37,847 nt of DNA from the IMG/VR virus record IMGVR_UViG_3300042387_000871, positions 1 to 37,847 of that record; one strand, given 5' to 3'. The stretch's first letter is position 1; every line of letters starts with the position of its first letter. Positions 26,470-32,568 of this stretch are shown here, piece by piece. Position numbers and translations under genes: made by a program. The notes under the pieces were generated by a model that was not told where the DNA came from, searched no databases, and saw only the letters and a list, made by a program, of their open reading frames with translations. Origin of the DNA: a virus.

Positions 26470-26479
26470 CCGTCTAACC

Positions 26480-26488
26480 GGAGGTGAT
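26480..26488 (+). promoter_or_regulatory. Full-length Shine-Dalgarno sequence
   Basis: GGAGGTGAT is complementary to the conserved 3' end of bacterial 16S rRNA over nine bases and lies just upstream of GTG 26491. It decides that start and points to high translation of the holin-like gene. Confidence 0.8.
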
Positions 26489-26490
26489 CG

Positions 26491-26811
26491 GTGGAGCTGC
26501 TGAAGATCAAGGCGTTAGAGATGGGGCTCGCGTGGGTGATCGGGCCGCTGGCGATGCTGACGATGCAGGGGATGAAAGCGGCGTCGCGCGGCATCGATGC
26601 GTTGCCGGCCTGGCAGCAGCGTGTGGTCGTGGTCGCGGTCTCGGCGGTCCTGACGCTGCTCGGGCAGGTGCTCGGAGTCGATTTCGGGGTCTCGATGGAT
26701 AGCCTCGAGGGACTCAAGGCGATCGAGCTCGAGACGCTCAAGGTCGCGATCGCGTCCGCGCTGGCGATGGGCTTGCACGCGATGAAAAAGACGGTCGGTA
26801 AGCGGCGTTGA
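26491..26811 (+). CDS. Holin-like membrane protein
   Basis: 106 residues from GTG 26491. Hydrophobic stretches lie at ~9-28 (MGLAWVIGPLAMLTMQGM), ~43-65 (QQRVVVVAVSAVLTLLGQVL) and ~83-98 (LKVAIASALAMGLHAM), followed by a basic end KKTVGKRR. This agrees with small phage holins that open the inner membrane. It is the last gene of the late operon, behind the endolysin, and precedes the terminator at 26,943. Which of the two candidate membrane proteins is the actual holin is open. Confidence 0.7.
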   Translation: MELLKIKALEMGLAWVIGPLAMLTMQGMKAASRGIDALPAWQQRVVVVAVSAVLTLLGQVLGVDFGVSMDSLEGLKAIELETLKVAIASALAMGLHAMKKTVGKRR

Positions 26812-26813
26812 CG

Positions 26814-26842
26814 TTGACAAGCCGCGACCTGTTCGCCATCTT
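26814..26842 (+). promoter_or_regulatory. Candidate promoter just behind the lysis genes
   Basis: TTGACA (26814-26819), a 17-base spacer, then CATCTT (26837-26842). The -35 box is perfect, the -10 box weak (three of six). Transcription from it would start near 26,849 and meet the terminator at 26,943-26,970, giving a small RNA of about 120 bases. Confidence 0.35.
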
Positions 26843-26917
26843 ACGCCACCGCCGGCGACGTCTCGAGCATCGTCTGGCGTGATCACTCCGTAAGGGTGTC
26901 CAAAAAAAGGCTAGTGA

Positions 26918-26933
26918 GCGAAGCTTGCTTCGC
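26918..26933 (+). other. Short hairpin with CTTG loop
   Basis: GCGAAG (26918-26923) pairs with CTTCGC (26928-26933) around the stable tetraloop CTTG. It lies ten bases upstream of the terminator and may be part of the same RNA 3' end. Confidence 0.55.
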
Positions 26934-26942
26934 GTCATGCAC

Positions 26943-26976
26943 AAACCCCTGGGTCTGGACCGGGGGTTTTGTGTTT
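26943..26976 (+). terminator. Rho-independent terminator of the late operon
   Basis: AAACCCC (26943-26949) pairs with GGGGTTT (26963-26969); inside, GGTC (26952-26955) pairs with GACC (26958-26961). A T-rich run follows (TTTTGTGTTT). It is the first strong terminator after the lysis genes. Confidence 0.8.
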
Positions 26977-26979
26977 CTG

Positions 26980-27395
26980 GGTATTTACAGAACCGAACAT
27001 CGATAGTAAGGTCCTAGACCGCGAGCAATCGTGGGTCCGGCCCTTCCTTGGGTCTGCCGGGCGTCCCTATCCAGACTAGGGACAAACCAATCCTGACCTT
27101 ACCGGATCAGCCGTTCTACCAAACCCGGGCTCTGTCGTCCTACAACCCGGTCGGACATCACGGCTGCAGCCGCGCTACACGGTCGCATAGCACGACCGAT
27201 AGACTTCCCCCGAGGGCGTCCCATTACGGCGAGATGGGTACGGGTAGGGGCCTCCGTGCTAGTTAGTCTGTTTGTGACGGTACCCGAGCGTACCGCGTGA
27301 AGCTCCCACCGACCGGACTGGGCTCCGCCCTGGTCTGATGTCCGGGAATGGACTCGCCATGCCCTGAAAAAAAGCTCGAAAAAAAACGCGGCCGA
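26980..27395 (+). other. Gene-free region dense in hairpins; possible structured RNA or origin
   Basis: About 415 bases without a credible gene. Local perfect or near-perfect stems: GACCGCGA with TCGTGGGTC around a GCAA loop (27,017-27,037, one bulge); CGGC/GCCG (27,038-27,059); GTCCCTA/TAGGGAC (27,063-27,083); CCGGG/CCCGG (27,125-27,150); palindrome CGGCTGCAGCCG (27,161-27,172); CGGTCG/CGACCG (27,180-27,198); CCCAT/ATGGG (27,220-27,238); CGGTAC/GTACCG (27,278-27,295); CCGGAC/GTCCGG enclosing GGGC/GCCC (27,313-27,345). GTAAGGTC (27,006) is complementary to GACCTTAC (27,095). No tRNA, tmRNA or RNase P signature was found. It ends in two A-tracts upstream of an early promoter. Strand and function are unknown. 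Confidence 0.5.
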
Positions 27396-27427
27396 CTCTT
27401 TACAAAAGACTAGGCCGGTGGTATATC
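27367..27427 (+). promoter_or_regulatory. Strong early promoter with upstream A-tracts
   Basis: TTTACA (27399-27404), a 17-base spacer and TATATC (27422-27427). A-runs at 27,367-27,373 and 27,379-27,386 lie where an UP element would contact RNA polymerase. The start would fall near 27,434, giving a leader of about 44 bases before ATG 27478. The sequence ACTCTTTACAAAA is shared with the promoter at 29,785. Confidence 0.7.
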
Positions 27428-27477
27428 TCTGGTGTGCGCGGTAGCCGCCGCGGCACGAACCCTTACCGGAGAAAGCA

Positions 27478-27657
27478 ATGACAAAGACCTACAAGAACGG
27501 CATCGGCCACATCGACGAGCGCGACGGGCAGTACCTCGTTTCCTTTTATCCGGCCGGGCACCGGATGCCGGGGCAGCCGATGGTCCGGCAGTTTGTGGCG
27601 GAGACGCTGGTCGAAGCGCGGACGGCGCTGCTCGCCTTTAGCCGTGGGGAGGGCTAA
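27478..27657 (+). CDS. Small hypothetical early protein, 59 residues
   Basis: Starts ATG 27478 with GGAGA seven to eight bases upstream, and is the first gene behind the early promoter. The protein begins MTKTYKNGIGHIDERDGQY and includes LVSFYPAGHRMPG and a final helix. No family recognised. The early location and good ribosome site suggest host takeover or regulation, but this is only inference. Confidence 0.65.
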   Translation: MTKTYKNGIGHIDERDGQYLVSFYPAGHRMPGQPMVRQFVAETLVEARTALLAFSRGEG

Positions 27658-27660
27658 CCG

Positions 27661-27855
27661 ATGATGAGGAAAGCCGAGGTTCTGGCGCGCATGGCGCGGG
27701 ATGAGCGGGACATGATGAACCGGCTCGCGTGGTTTACCGCGGAGCCGGCCGCGCTCTCGATCGTGGATGTGTTTGGGCAGGTGTATGATCGGGCGCGCAC
27801 GGAGGCCGCGTTGGCCGCGATTCGGGCCTGTATGGCCGAAGTGCGGGAGGGGTAA
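27661..27855 (+). CDS. Small hypothetical early protein, 64 residues
   Basis: Starts three bases after the previous stop, with GGGGAGGG upstream. Mainly helical and charged (RKAEVLARMARDERDMMNRL, then EAALAAIRACMAEVREG). No family recognised. Part of the early operon. Confidence 0.6.
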   Translation: MMRKAEVLARMARDERDMMNRLAWFTAEPAALSIVDVFGQVYDRARTEAALAAIRACMAEVREG

Positions 27856-27858
27856 GCG

Positions 27859-28149
27859 ATGAGTAAATACGAGACACCACGCCAGCGTTTTGTCCGGCAC
27901 GCCGCGCAGCTACTTGTCGACGGGATCAACGCTGGTCGTATTGAACGGATGGAGGTGAGCCCCACCGCGATAAAGCAATCGCTGTGCGGCGCAGAAATTG
28001 AGCGGCTGGCGCTAGTAACGCGATTCGACACGTTTACCCAACTGACGAGCAGTCAGCAAACGAGCCTTGCTCGCGCCATCGCCGGCGCCGTGGCGAACCA
28101 TCCAAACCGACAGCTCGAGCCGGCACCGTCGGCCACGCGGGAGGGCTGA
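27859..28149 (+). CDS. Hypothetical early protein, 96 residues
   Basis: ATG 27859 with GGGAGGGG upstream. Helical, soluble; contains ETPRQRFVRHAAQLLVDGIN and SSQQTSLARAIAGAVANHP. Codon use is milder than in its neighbours, for example several CTA, AAA and ATA codons. No family recognised. Confidence 0.6.
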   Translation: MSKYETPRQRFVRHAAQLLVDGINAGRIERMEVSPTAIKQSLCGAEIERLALVTRFDTFTQLTSSQQTSLARAIAGAVANHPNRQLEPAPSATREG

Positions 28150-28152
28150 TCG

Positions 28153-28512
28153 ATGGGCACCTTTTACGATCCGGCTGACGACGCGCGGCGTGCAATGTGG
28201 GCGAAGATTCACGTGTACGGCGAGCCGCGGCCGGCAGCAACGCCGGATGACGAGGACGACGACCGGACCACGGCCGAGCGCATTTTGGCCGCGTTCCGTG
28301 ATGCGGTGCGGGACGAAAAGGGGCGGTTGCTGAGTGAGCGGATGGACGCGGACGGGGGCGTCTACGGGTGTATTGAGCGAGGCGGCATCCCGGTAGAAAA
28401 GTGGGTGTTTCGCGATCGGTCGACGATAATCTATGATCGGCACAACGAGTTAACGCTTGGGTACGCGGCGTGCTTTTGTCTACTCGAGGACGGCTGCGGG
28501 TGCGATCGGTGA
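28153..28512 (+). CDS. Hypothetical early protein, 119 residues
   Basis: ATG 28153 closely follows the previous stop. An acidic stretch (TPDDEDDDRTT) precedes a helix (AERILAAFRDAVRDEKGRLL) and a small beta part ending in cysteines (ACFCLLEDGCGCDR). The four cysteines at the end could bind a metal. The stop overlaps the methyltransferase start (TGATG), so both are probably co-translated. Confidence 0.6.
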   Translation: MGTFYDPADDARRAMWAKIHVYGEPRPAATPDDEDDDRTTAERILAAFRDAVRDEKGRLLSERMDADGGVYGCIERGGIPVEKWVFRDRSTIIYDRHNELTLGYAACFCLLEDGCGCDR

Positions 28513-29594
28513 TGCGGTATGTCGAGCTGTTTGCCGGGGCCGGCGGCATGTCGCGCGGCCTCGAGGCTGCCGGACTGACGCCGATGGCGCATTGCGAGAT
28601 CGCGGAGCACGCGCGCGCGGTCTTGCGCTATCGGTGGCCGACGACGCCGCTATATGGCGATGTCCTGGCATTGGATGGACGATCGTTTCAGGGCGCGGCG
28701 ATCGTGTCGGGCGGGTCGCCGTGTCAGGAGTTGAGCGTCGCCGGGAAACGGGCCGGGCTCGAGGGCGTGCGGTCCGGGTTGTTTTACGAACAGGTCCGCA
28801 TATGGCGGGAAAGCAATGCCACGTACTGCGTATGGGAGAACGTTTATGGCGCACTCAGCAGCAACCGCGGCGCGGATTTCGCCGCGGTCCTATCGGCCCT
28901 CGTGGGAAGTCCCGTCGTTGTTCCCGGAGACGGATGGGAACGCGCAGGTGTGGCAGCAGGATCGACCGGAGTGGCCGCGTGGCGCGTGTTGGATTTGCAA
29001 TACTTCGGCTGGCCGCAGCGACGCCGGCGCGTGTTTGTCGTCGCTGCTCGAGCCGGCGGCGTCGATCCCGCGGAAGTATTGGATGTCGGACCGACAGGTT
29101 GCGAACATACAGCGGCGCGTCCGGCGCCCGCTGGTGATTGGTGGGATGGTTCGGGAATAGTCCCGGCGCTCGATCATTCGGGCATCGTGAAACAGCAGAC
29201 GATGCCGGAGAAACAGCGACTCTGGGCCGTGCGTGCCGCAACCTGGCGCGAGGTGGTCTTTGCTCCGGGCGATGAAGAACCGTGCGAGCGGTGCGGTGCG
29301 GAGTATGCCGAGTGCTGTTGCCCGGGACCGACGCAAGAGTTCGAGTATCGGACAAATGCCGATGGCGACCTCGAGGCGTTTGTGCCGTGGTTGCGCCGGC
29401 TGACGCCACGCGAGTGCGAACGCTTAATGTCCTGGCCGGATGAGTGGACGCGATTCGGGCTGAAAGAAAACGGGACGCTCTTTGATGTGCCGGACACCGC
29501 GCGGTTTCGGCTTTGTGGGAACGGGGTTGCGTCCGCGTGTGTCGAGTGGTTCGCGAGACGGCTCGTCGCGCTCGAGACGGGCGGGTCGGTATGA
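28512..29594 (+). CDS. C5-cytosine DNA methyltransferase
   Basis: 360 residues, start ATG 28512. Motif I is LFAGAGG (6-12), catalytic motif IV GGSPCQELS with Cys71, motif VI ENV (109-111), motif VIII QRRRRVF (169-175), and the last motifs RRLTPRECERLMSWPDEWT and RLCGNGVASACVEWF. All catalytic parts are present. The target-recognition region holds CERC, six residues, then CCC (258-270), a possible zinc site that is not usual in the family. No restriction gene is adjacent. It may protect phage DNA against host enzymes or supply 5-methylcytosine for further modification by the TAGT-type enzyme at 35,826. Target sequence unknown. Confidence 0.92.
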   Translation: MRYVELFAGAGGMSRGLEAAGLTPMAHCEIAEHARAVLRYRWPTTPLYGDVLALDGRSFQGAAIVSGGSPCQELSVAGKRAGLEGVRSGLFYEQVRIWRESNATYCVWENVYGALSSNRGADFAAVLSALVGSPVVVPGDGWERAGVAAGSTGVAAWRVLDLQYFGWPQRRRRVFVVAARAGGVDPAEVLDVGPTGCEHTAARPAPAGDWWDGSGIVPALDHSGIVKQQTMPEKQRLWAVRAATWREVVFAPGDEEPCERCGAEYAECCCPGPTQEFEYRTNADGDLEAFVPWLRRLTPRECERLMSWPDEWTRFGLKENGTLFDVPDTARFRLCGNGVASACVEWFARRLVALETGGSV

Positions 29595-29809
29595 CACCGC
29601 AACAGTTTCGGCGCTACCGGACGGCGCTCGGATTGACGCAGAAAGCGATGGCGAAGGCGCTCGGCCTCAGCGCGAACCATGTCGCGCGGCTCGAGCGCGG
29701 CGAGCGTCCGATCTTGACACGAACGGTCGTGGCGCTGCGGTTATTGGTGCAATATGAGTCGGCGCGGCGCGCGGTAGCTCACTCTTTACAAAACGATCTC
29801 GCGGAGTAG
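29591..29809 (+). CDS. XRE-family (Cro/CI-type) DNA-binding regulator
   Basis: 72 residues; ATG overlaps the methyltransferase stop as ATGA. Residues 5-40 form a typical helix-turn-helix, FRRYRTALGLTQKAMAKALG followed by LSANHVARLERGERP. Small size and lack of a C-terminal protease domain suggest a Cro-like or methyltransferase-controller-like regulator, not a CI repressor. Right after it lie a second early-type promoter and the inverted repeat GTAGA/TCTAC, a plausible operator. Confidence 0.85.
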   Translation: MTPQQFRRYRTALGLTQKAMAKALGLSANHVARLERGERPILTRTVVALRLLVQYESARRAVAHSLQNDLAE

Positions 29810-29812
29810 ATT
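29785..29812 (+). promoter_or_regulatory. Second early-type promoter
   Basis: TTTACA (29785-29790), a 16-base spacer, TAGATT (29807-29812). It lies in the end of the regulator gene and would drive the genes from 29,854. The 13 bases ACTCTTTACAAAA recur exactly at the promoter near 27,399. Confidence 0.6.
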
Positions 29813-29820
29813 GCCTCTAC
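29806..29820. promoter_or_regulatory. Inverted repeat, candidate operator
   Basis: GTAGA-TTGCC-TCTAC is a perfect five-base inverted repeat that overlaps the -10 box and the expected start point of the promoter at 29,785. A protein bound there would block that promoter. The adjacent XRE regulator is the natural candidate (inference). Confidence 0.4.
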
Positions 29821-29853
29821 GCCGTAGGACAACTCTTACCCTGGAGTATCTCG

Positions 29854-30090
29854 ATGACTACGCAGGACGTTTCGCAGGACATGCCGCAGGAGACCGCGCA
29901 GGACGCGTACCGCGACCTCGTGACGAAGTATTCGGATCGCAAGCTGGCGACCGCGATCGAGTTTATGACGACCTGGCAGCGCACCGGCGCACCGGCCACG
30001 GTCGATACGTTCCTCGAGGTGCTGCACGCCGAGGCGGCGTTGCGTCGCGCGGAAGATCAGGCGCAGCTCGAACCGGAGGTGTGGTCCTAA
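29854..30090 (+). CDS. Hypothetical protein, 78 residues
   Basis: ATG 29854 preceded by GGAG. A Gln/Asp-rich start (TTQDVSQDMPQETAQDA) leads into helices (YSDRKLATAIEFMTTWQRTG). No family recognised. It is the first gene after the second early promoter and overlaps the next gene by one base (TAATG). Confidence 0.6.
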   Translation: MTTQDVSQDMPQETAQDAYRDLVTKYSDRKLATAIEFMTTWQRTGAPATVDTFLEVLHAEAALRRAEDQAQLEPEVWS

Positions 30091-30398
30091 TGCCGGCGAA
30101 CCGGTTGCCGGCCATGACGGGCCGGGTGTGCGCGTTTACGCAGGTGGTGAGCGTGCAGGTCGAACAGACGACCGAGACGGTTAATGCGTTGCTCGCGGAG
30201 CTCAATGGGGAGTTTTTCGCCAGCATGACGGCCGAGCCCGGGACAGGATCCGCCGCCTCGTGGCCGGAGGAAGCAGAAAAGCTGCGGAATAGCCTCAACG
30301 TCATCGCGATCGACCTGCAGCATCTGGCGAACGCGGTCGTGGCGACGCGGTACCGAGCCGATGCGCTGACGCGTGTCCTGACGACGACGGAGGGCTGA
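30090..30398 (+). CDS. Hypothetical helical protein, 102 residues
   Basis: ATG 30090 overlaps the previous stop (TAATG). A beta-like start (VCAFTQVVSVQVEQTTETVN) precedes helices (EEAEKLRNSLNVIAIDLQHL). It lies directly before the ERF annealing gene, so a link to recombination or replication is possible. No family recognised. Confidence 0.55.
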   Translation: MPANRLPAMTGRVCAFTQVVSVQVEQTTETVNALLAELNGEFFASMTAEPGTGSAASWPEEAEKLRNSLNVIAIDLQHLANAVVATRYRADALTRVLTTTEG

Positions 30399-30401
30399 GC
30401 G

Positions 30402-31184
30402 ATGCAGACCTCGGAGACGATTACGAAGATCGCGCCGGCCATCGTGGCCGCGGCCGCGGAGTTGGGCCCGGTGGCGAAGGATGCGGTAAATCCGGCGTTC
30501 CGCAACAAATACGCGACGCTCGACGCGATTATGGAGCAGGTGCGGCCGGTCCTGGCGCGGCACGGGTTGGCGGTCCTGCAGGGCGTGCATCATCCGGAAA
30601 CGGTGGACGGGACGCTGCGCTGCATTAGCGTCGAGACGCGGTTGTTGCACCTCTCGGGTGAGTGGATCGCCTCGAGCGTGGCGCTGCCGGTCGAGAAGGT
30701 GACAAGTCAGGGGATCGGGTCGGCGACAAGTTATGGCCGGCGGTATGGGTTGTCGGCGATCCTCGGGCTGACGGCGGACGATGATGACGGCAACGCGGCG
30801 TCGATGTCGGGTCGCGCGGATGGCCGGACCACGGCGGCGCCGGCTCCGGCCGCGGTGGCCGCGGCGGTGGAGCCTGGGCGCCGGTTGCACGAACAGGTGC
30901 CCTCGACGCCGCGACGGAAGCCGTTTACCGGCAACCTCGAGGAAGCGATGCGGACGCCGTTCCCGTTCAAGAAACGGCCGGAGTTCCATCAGCGGCCGTT
31001 ATCGGAGGTGCCGACGGACGTGCTCGTGGCGACGCTCGATTGGTGCCGGAAAACGGACGCGGAGAAGTTCGCGGACTTGATCGCGCGGATTGACGCGGTG
31101 ATCGGGCATTATCTGACGCTCGAGCAGGAACAGGCGGACGAGGATCGCGCCCGGGCGATGCACGACGAGGCGCTGCCGTTCTAA
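30402..31184 (+). CDS. erf: ERF-family single-strand annealing protein
   Basis: 260 residues. The ERF core (~5-135) shows NPAFRNKYATLDAIMEQVRP, VLARHGLAVLQ, and QGIGSATSYGRRYGLSAILG followed by an acidic DDDDGN. These proteins anneal complementary single strands and serve phage recombination, replication restart or genome circularisation. An Ala/Pro-rich linker (~140-175) leads to a helical C-terminal part. The last residues are DEALPF, resembling the acidic-Pro-Phe tip of SSB proteins. I see no separate SSB gene in the window. ATG 30402 follows the previous stop by three bases. Confidence 0.85.
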   Translation: MQTSETITKIAPAIVAAAAELGPVAKDAVNPAFRNKYATLDAIMEQVRPVLARHGLAVLQGVHHPETVDGTLRCISVETRLLHLSGEWIASSVALPVEKVTSQGIGSATSYGRRYGLSAILGLTADDDDGNAASMSGRADGRTTAAPAPAAVAAAVEPGRRLHEQVPSTPRRKPFTGNLEEAMRTPFPFKKRPEFHQRPLSEVPTDVLVATLDWCRKTDAEKFADLIARIDAVIGHYLTLEQEQADEDRARAMHDEALPF

Positions 31185-31732
31185 TGCCGGTGGTCCGGTG
31201 CGAGAATCAGATTCCGCCGAACCGGCCCTGTAACGCGCCGATGGTGGCGTCGATGGACGCGATCGGTCGGGTGCTGTGGCATTGCCAACGCTGTGCGGCT
31301 CGAGCGGCCGGCCGGTGTTGGCAATGCGGCCAGCGCCGGGAGAAGCAGGGGCCGAAGGCGGCGTATTGTCGGCGATGCAAGGTGCGCCGGGAGCTGCTGA
31401 ATAAACGGGTGACGTGCCTGACGCCGGAACAGGTGGCGCGGAAGCGACAGTATGACCAGCGGTATCGGGACCGGCCGGAGTATCAGCCACGCAATTCCGC
31501 GCACAAACGGGCCTGGATGGCCGCGCATCCGGAGAAATATCCCGAATACGCGGAAAAAGCGCGCACACGGTGGCAGGAAAAACGGCGCGATCCGGTGTGG
31601 TGGGAACAGGAAAAAGCGAGGCAACGGGCGCGGTATGCGGCGCGGGTCGCGGCGCAACAGGCGTCCTGCCTTGACAAGACACGCCGCACGTATAGGTTTT
31701 CCGAAGCGGGACAGCCACCCGCACAACCCTAG
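31184..31732 (+). CDS. Basic zinc-finger-like protein
   Basis: 182 residues; ATG overlaps the ERF stop (TAATG). Cysteine pairs CQRC, CWQC and CRRC within the first 75 residues suggest one or two zinc fingers. The rest is strongly basic and aromatic (RKRQYDQRYRDRPEYQ, then WQEKRRDPVWWEQEKARQRA), as in the DNA-binding part of some phage HNH enzymes. I see no HNH catalytic motif. Probably a nucleic-acid-binding protein. A promoter-like element lies in its 3' end. Confidence 0.6.
   Translation: MPVVRCENQIPPNRPCNAPMVASMDAIGRVLWHCQRCAARAAGRCWQCGQRREKQGPKAAYCRRCKVRRELLNKRVTCLTPEQVARKRQYDQRYRDRPEYQPRNSAHKRAWMAAHPEKYPEYAEKARTRWQEKRRDPVWWEQEKARQRARYAARVAAQQASCLDKTRRTYRFSEAGQPPAQP
31671..31698 (+). promoter_or_regulatory. 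Candidate promoter inside the zinc-finger gene end
   Basis: TTGACA (31671-31676), 16-base spacer, TAGGTT (31693-31698). Perfect -35 box; the -10 keeps T, A and final T and resembles TAGGCT at 1254. It would start transcription near 31,705, just ahead of the small membrane protein gene. Confidence 0.45.
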
Positions 31733-31748
31733 ACAGACGGAGGCGACG

Positions 31749-31907
31749 ATGGTCGAGTTGCTGAATGATCCACAGATACGGATGGAGCTCAAGGCGGCGA
31801 TCCGGTGGGCGATCCCGGTCGGCTTCCTGGTGATGGCCGCGGTCGGTTTGGCGGTCGCGTCGTATGAGGCGTGGACGGCGCGGACGACGCGCGGGGGCTC
31901 GCGATGA
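31749..31907 (+). CDS. Small single-pass membrane protein, 52 residues
   Basis: Starts ATG 31749 with GGAGG (31739-31743) upstream. After an amphipathic start (VELLNDPQIRMELKAAIRW) comes one membrane segment (AIPVGFLVMAAVGLAVASY), then a basic end. Early expression and size suit a host-interaction or exclusion protein, but I know no homologue. The next gene overlaps as ATGA. Confidence 0.6.
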   Translation: MVELLNDPQIRMELKAAIRWAIPVGFLVMAAVGLAVASYEAWTARTTRGGSR

Positions 31908-32209
31908 CGGCGCCGGCGGTAGCCGGGATGGTGCGCGCGACGGACCCGGCGACGAGTACGCGCGCGGCACGGTCGGTGGTGCGTGGCCTAAGTGCGCTGC
32001 AGCGGCAGGTGCTCGAAATGATTGCCGCGGCCGGCGAGGCCGGATGCACCGACGGGGAGCTCGAGCGGTTGCCGGTGTTTGCGCAGTTTGCGTATTCGAC
32101 CGTTCGCAAGCGCCGGTCGGAGCTGTATCAGGCCGGCTACCTGACAAGCATCGGGGAGCGGGACGGGTTCTCGGTGTGGGCGGTGCGGTCGGACGCGGGG
32201 GCGCTATGA
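31904..32209 (+). CDS. Winged-helix DNA-binding protein
   Basis: 101 residues. Residues ~30-98 have a winged-helix pattern: LQRQVLEMIAAAGEAGCTDG, then FAYSTVRKRRSELYQAGYL as recognition helix, then a wing (TSIGERDGFSVWAV). Phages often encode such proteins in early regions. Probably a small transcriptional regulator; target unknown. Confidence 0.65.
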   Translation: MTAPAVAGMVRATDPATSTRAARSVVRGLSALQRQVLEMIAAAGEAGCTDGELERLPVFAQFAYSTVRKRRSELYQAGYLTSIGERDGFSVWAVRSDAGAL

Positions 32210-32568
32210 AAACGCCGGAACAGGTGCTCGAAGCGTTTGGGCTCGAGGACATTACGACGCTGAATCGGGCCGGCGTGGAGCGGCGATTGCTGACGTTGGC
32301 GGACTATACGGCCTCGTACGAAGCGAGCTACGAAAAGCTGTCGTCGGTCCTGCAGAAGCGGACGCGTCGGCTCCGGGCGCTCGAGGATGCGGACATCCTG
32401 GCGCAACAGCAGGTCGAACGGCTGCGGGTGATTGCCGCGGCGCAAGCGCAGATGTTGTCGGCGCTGTTCTGGTGGGACGCGTGCCTCGGGACGGACCTCG
32501 AGCGTCAGGCGATGGCCGAGCTGCGCGAGGCGATGACGACGTACCGGCATATGGAGGCGCAGCCGTGA
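32206..32568 (+). CDS. Hypothetical helical/coiled-coil protein
   Basis: 120 residues; ATG overlaps the previous stop as ATGA. Mostly long helices (KLSSVLQKRTRRLRALEDAD, QQQVERLRVIAAAQAQMLSA). No catalytic motif or family recognised. It overlaps the next gene as GTGA. Confidence 0.55.
   Translation: MKTPEQVLEAFGLEDITTLNRAGVERRLLTLADYTASYEASYEKLSSVLQKRTRRLRALEDADILAQQQVERLRVIAAAQAQMLSALFWWDACLGTDLERQAMAELREAMTTYRHMEAQP

Noticed and set aside
26984-27012. TTTACA-N17-TAAGGT as a promoter for the hairpin region
   Set aside because: Spacing is good, but the -10 box is weak and overlaps GTAAGGTC, which may be an RNA strand. Kept only as a possibility.
27048-27266. 72-codon + strand frame in the hairpin region
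   Set aside because: Starts without a ribosome site, composition unlike the genome's genes, and overlaps multiple hairpins.
26812-27477. tRNA, tmRNA or RNase P RNA in the gene-free region
   Set aside because: Neither strand shows a T-loop GTTCRA pattern with matching acceptor stem, nor the conserved RNase P or tmRNA ends.
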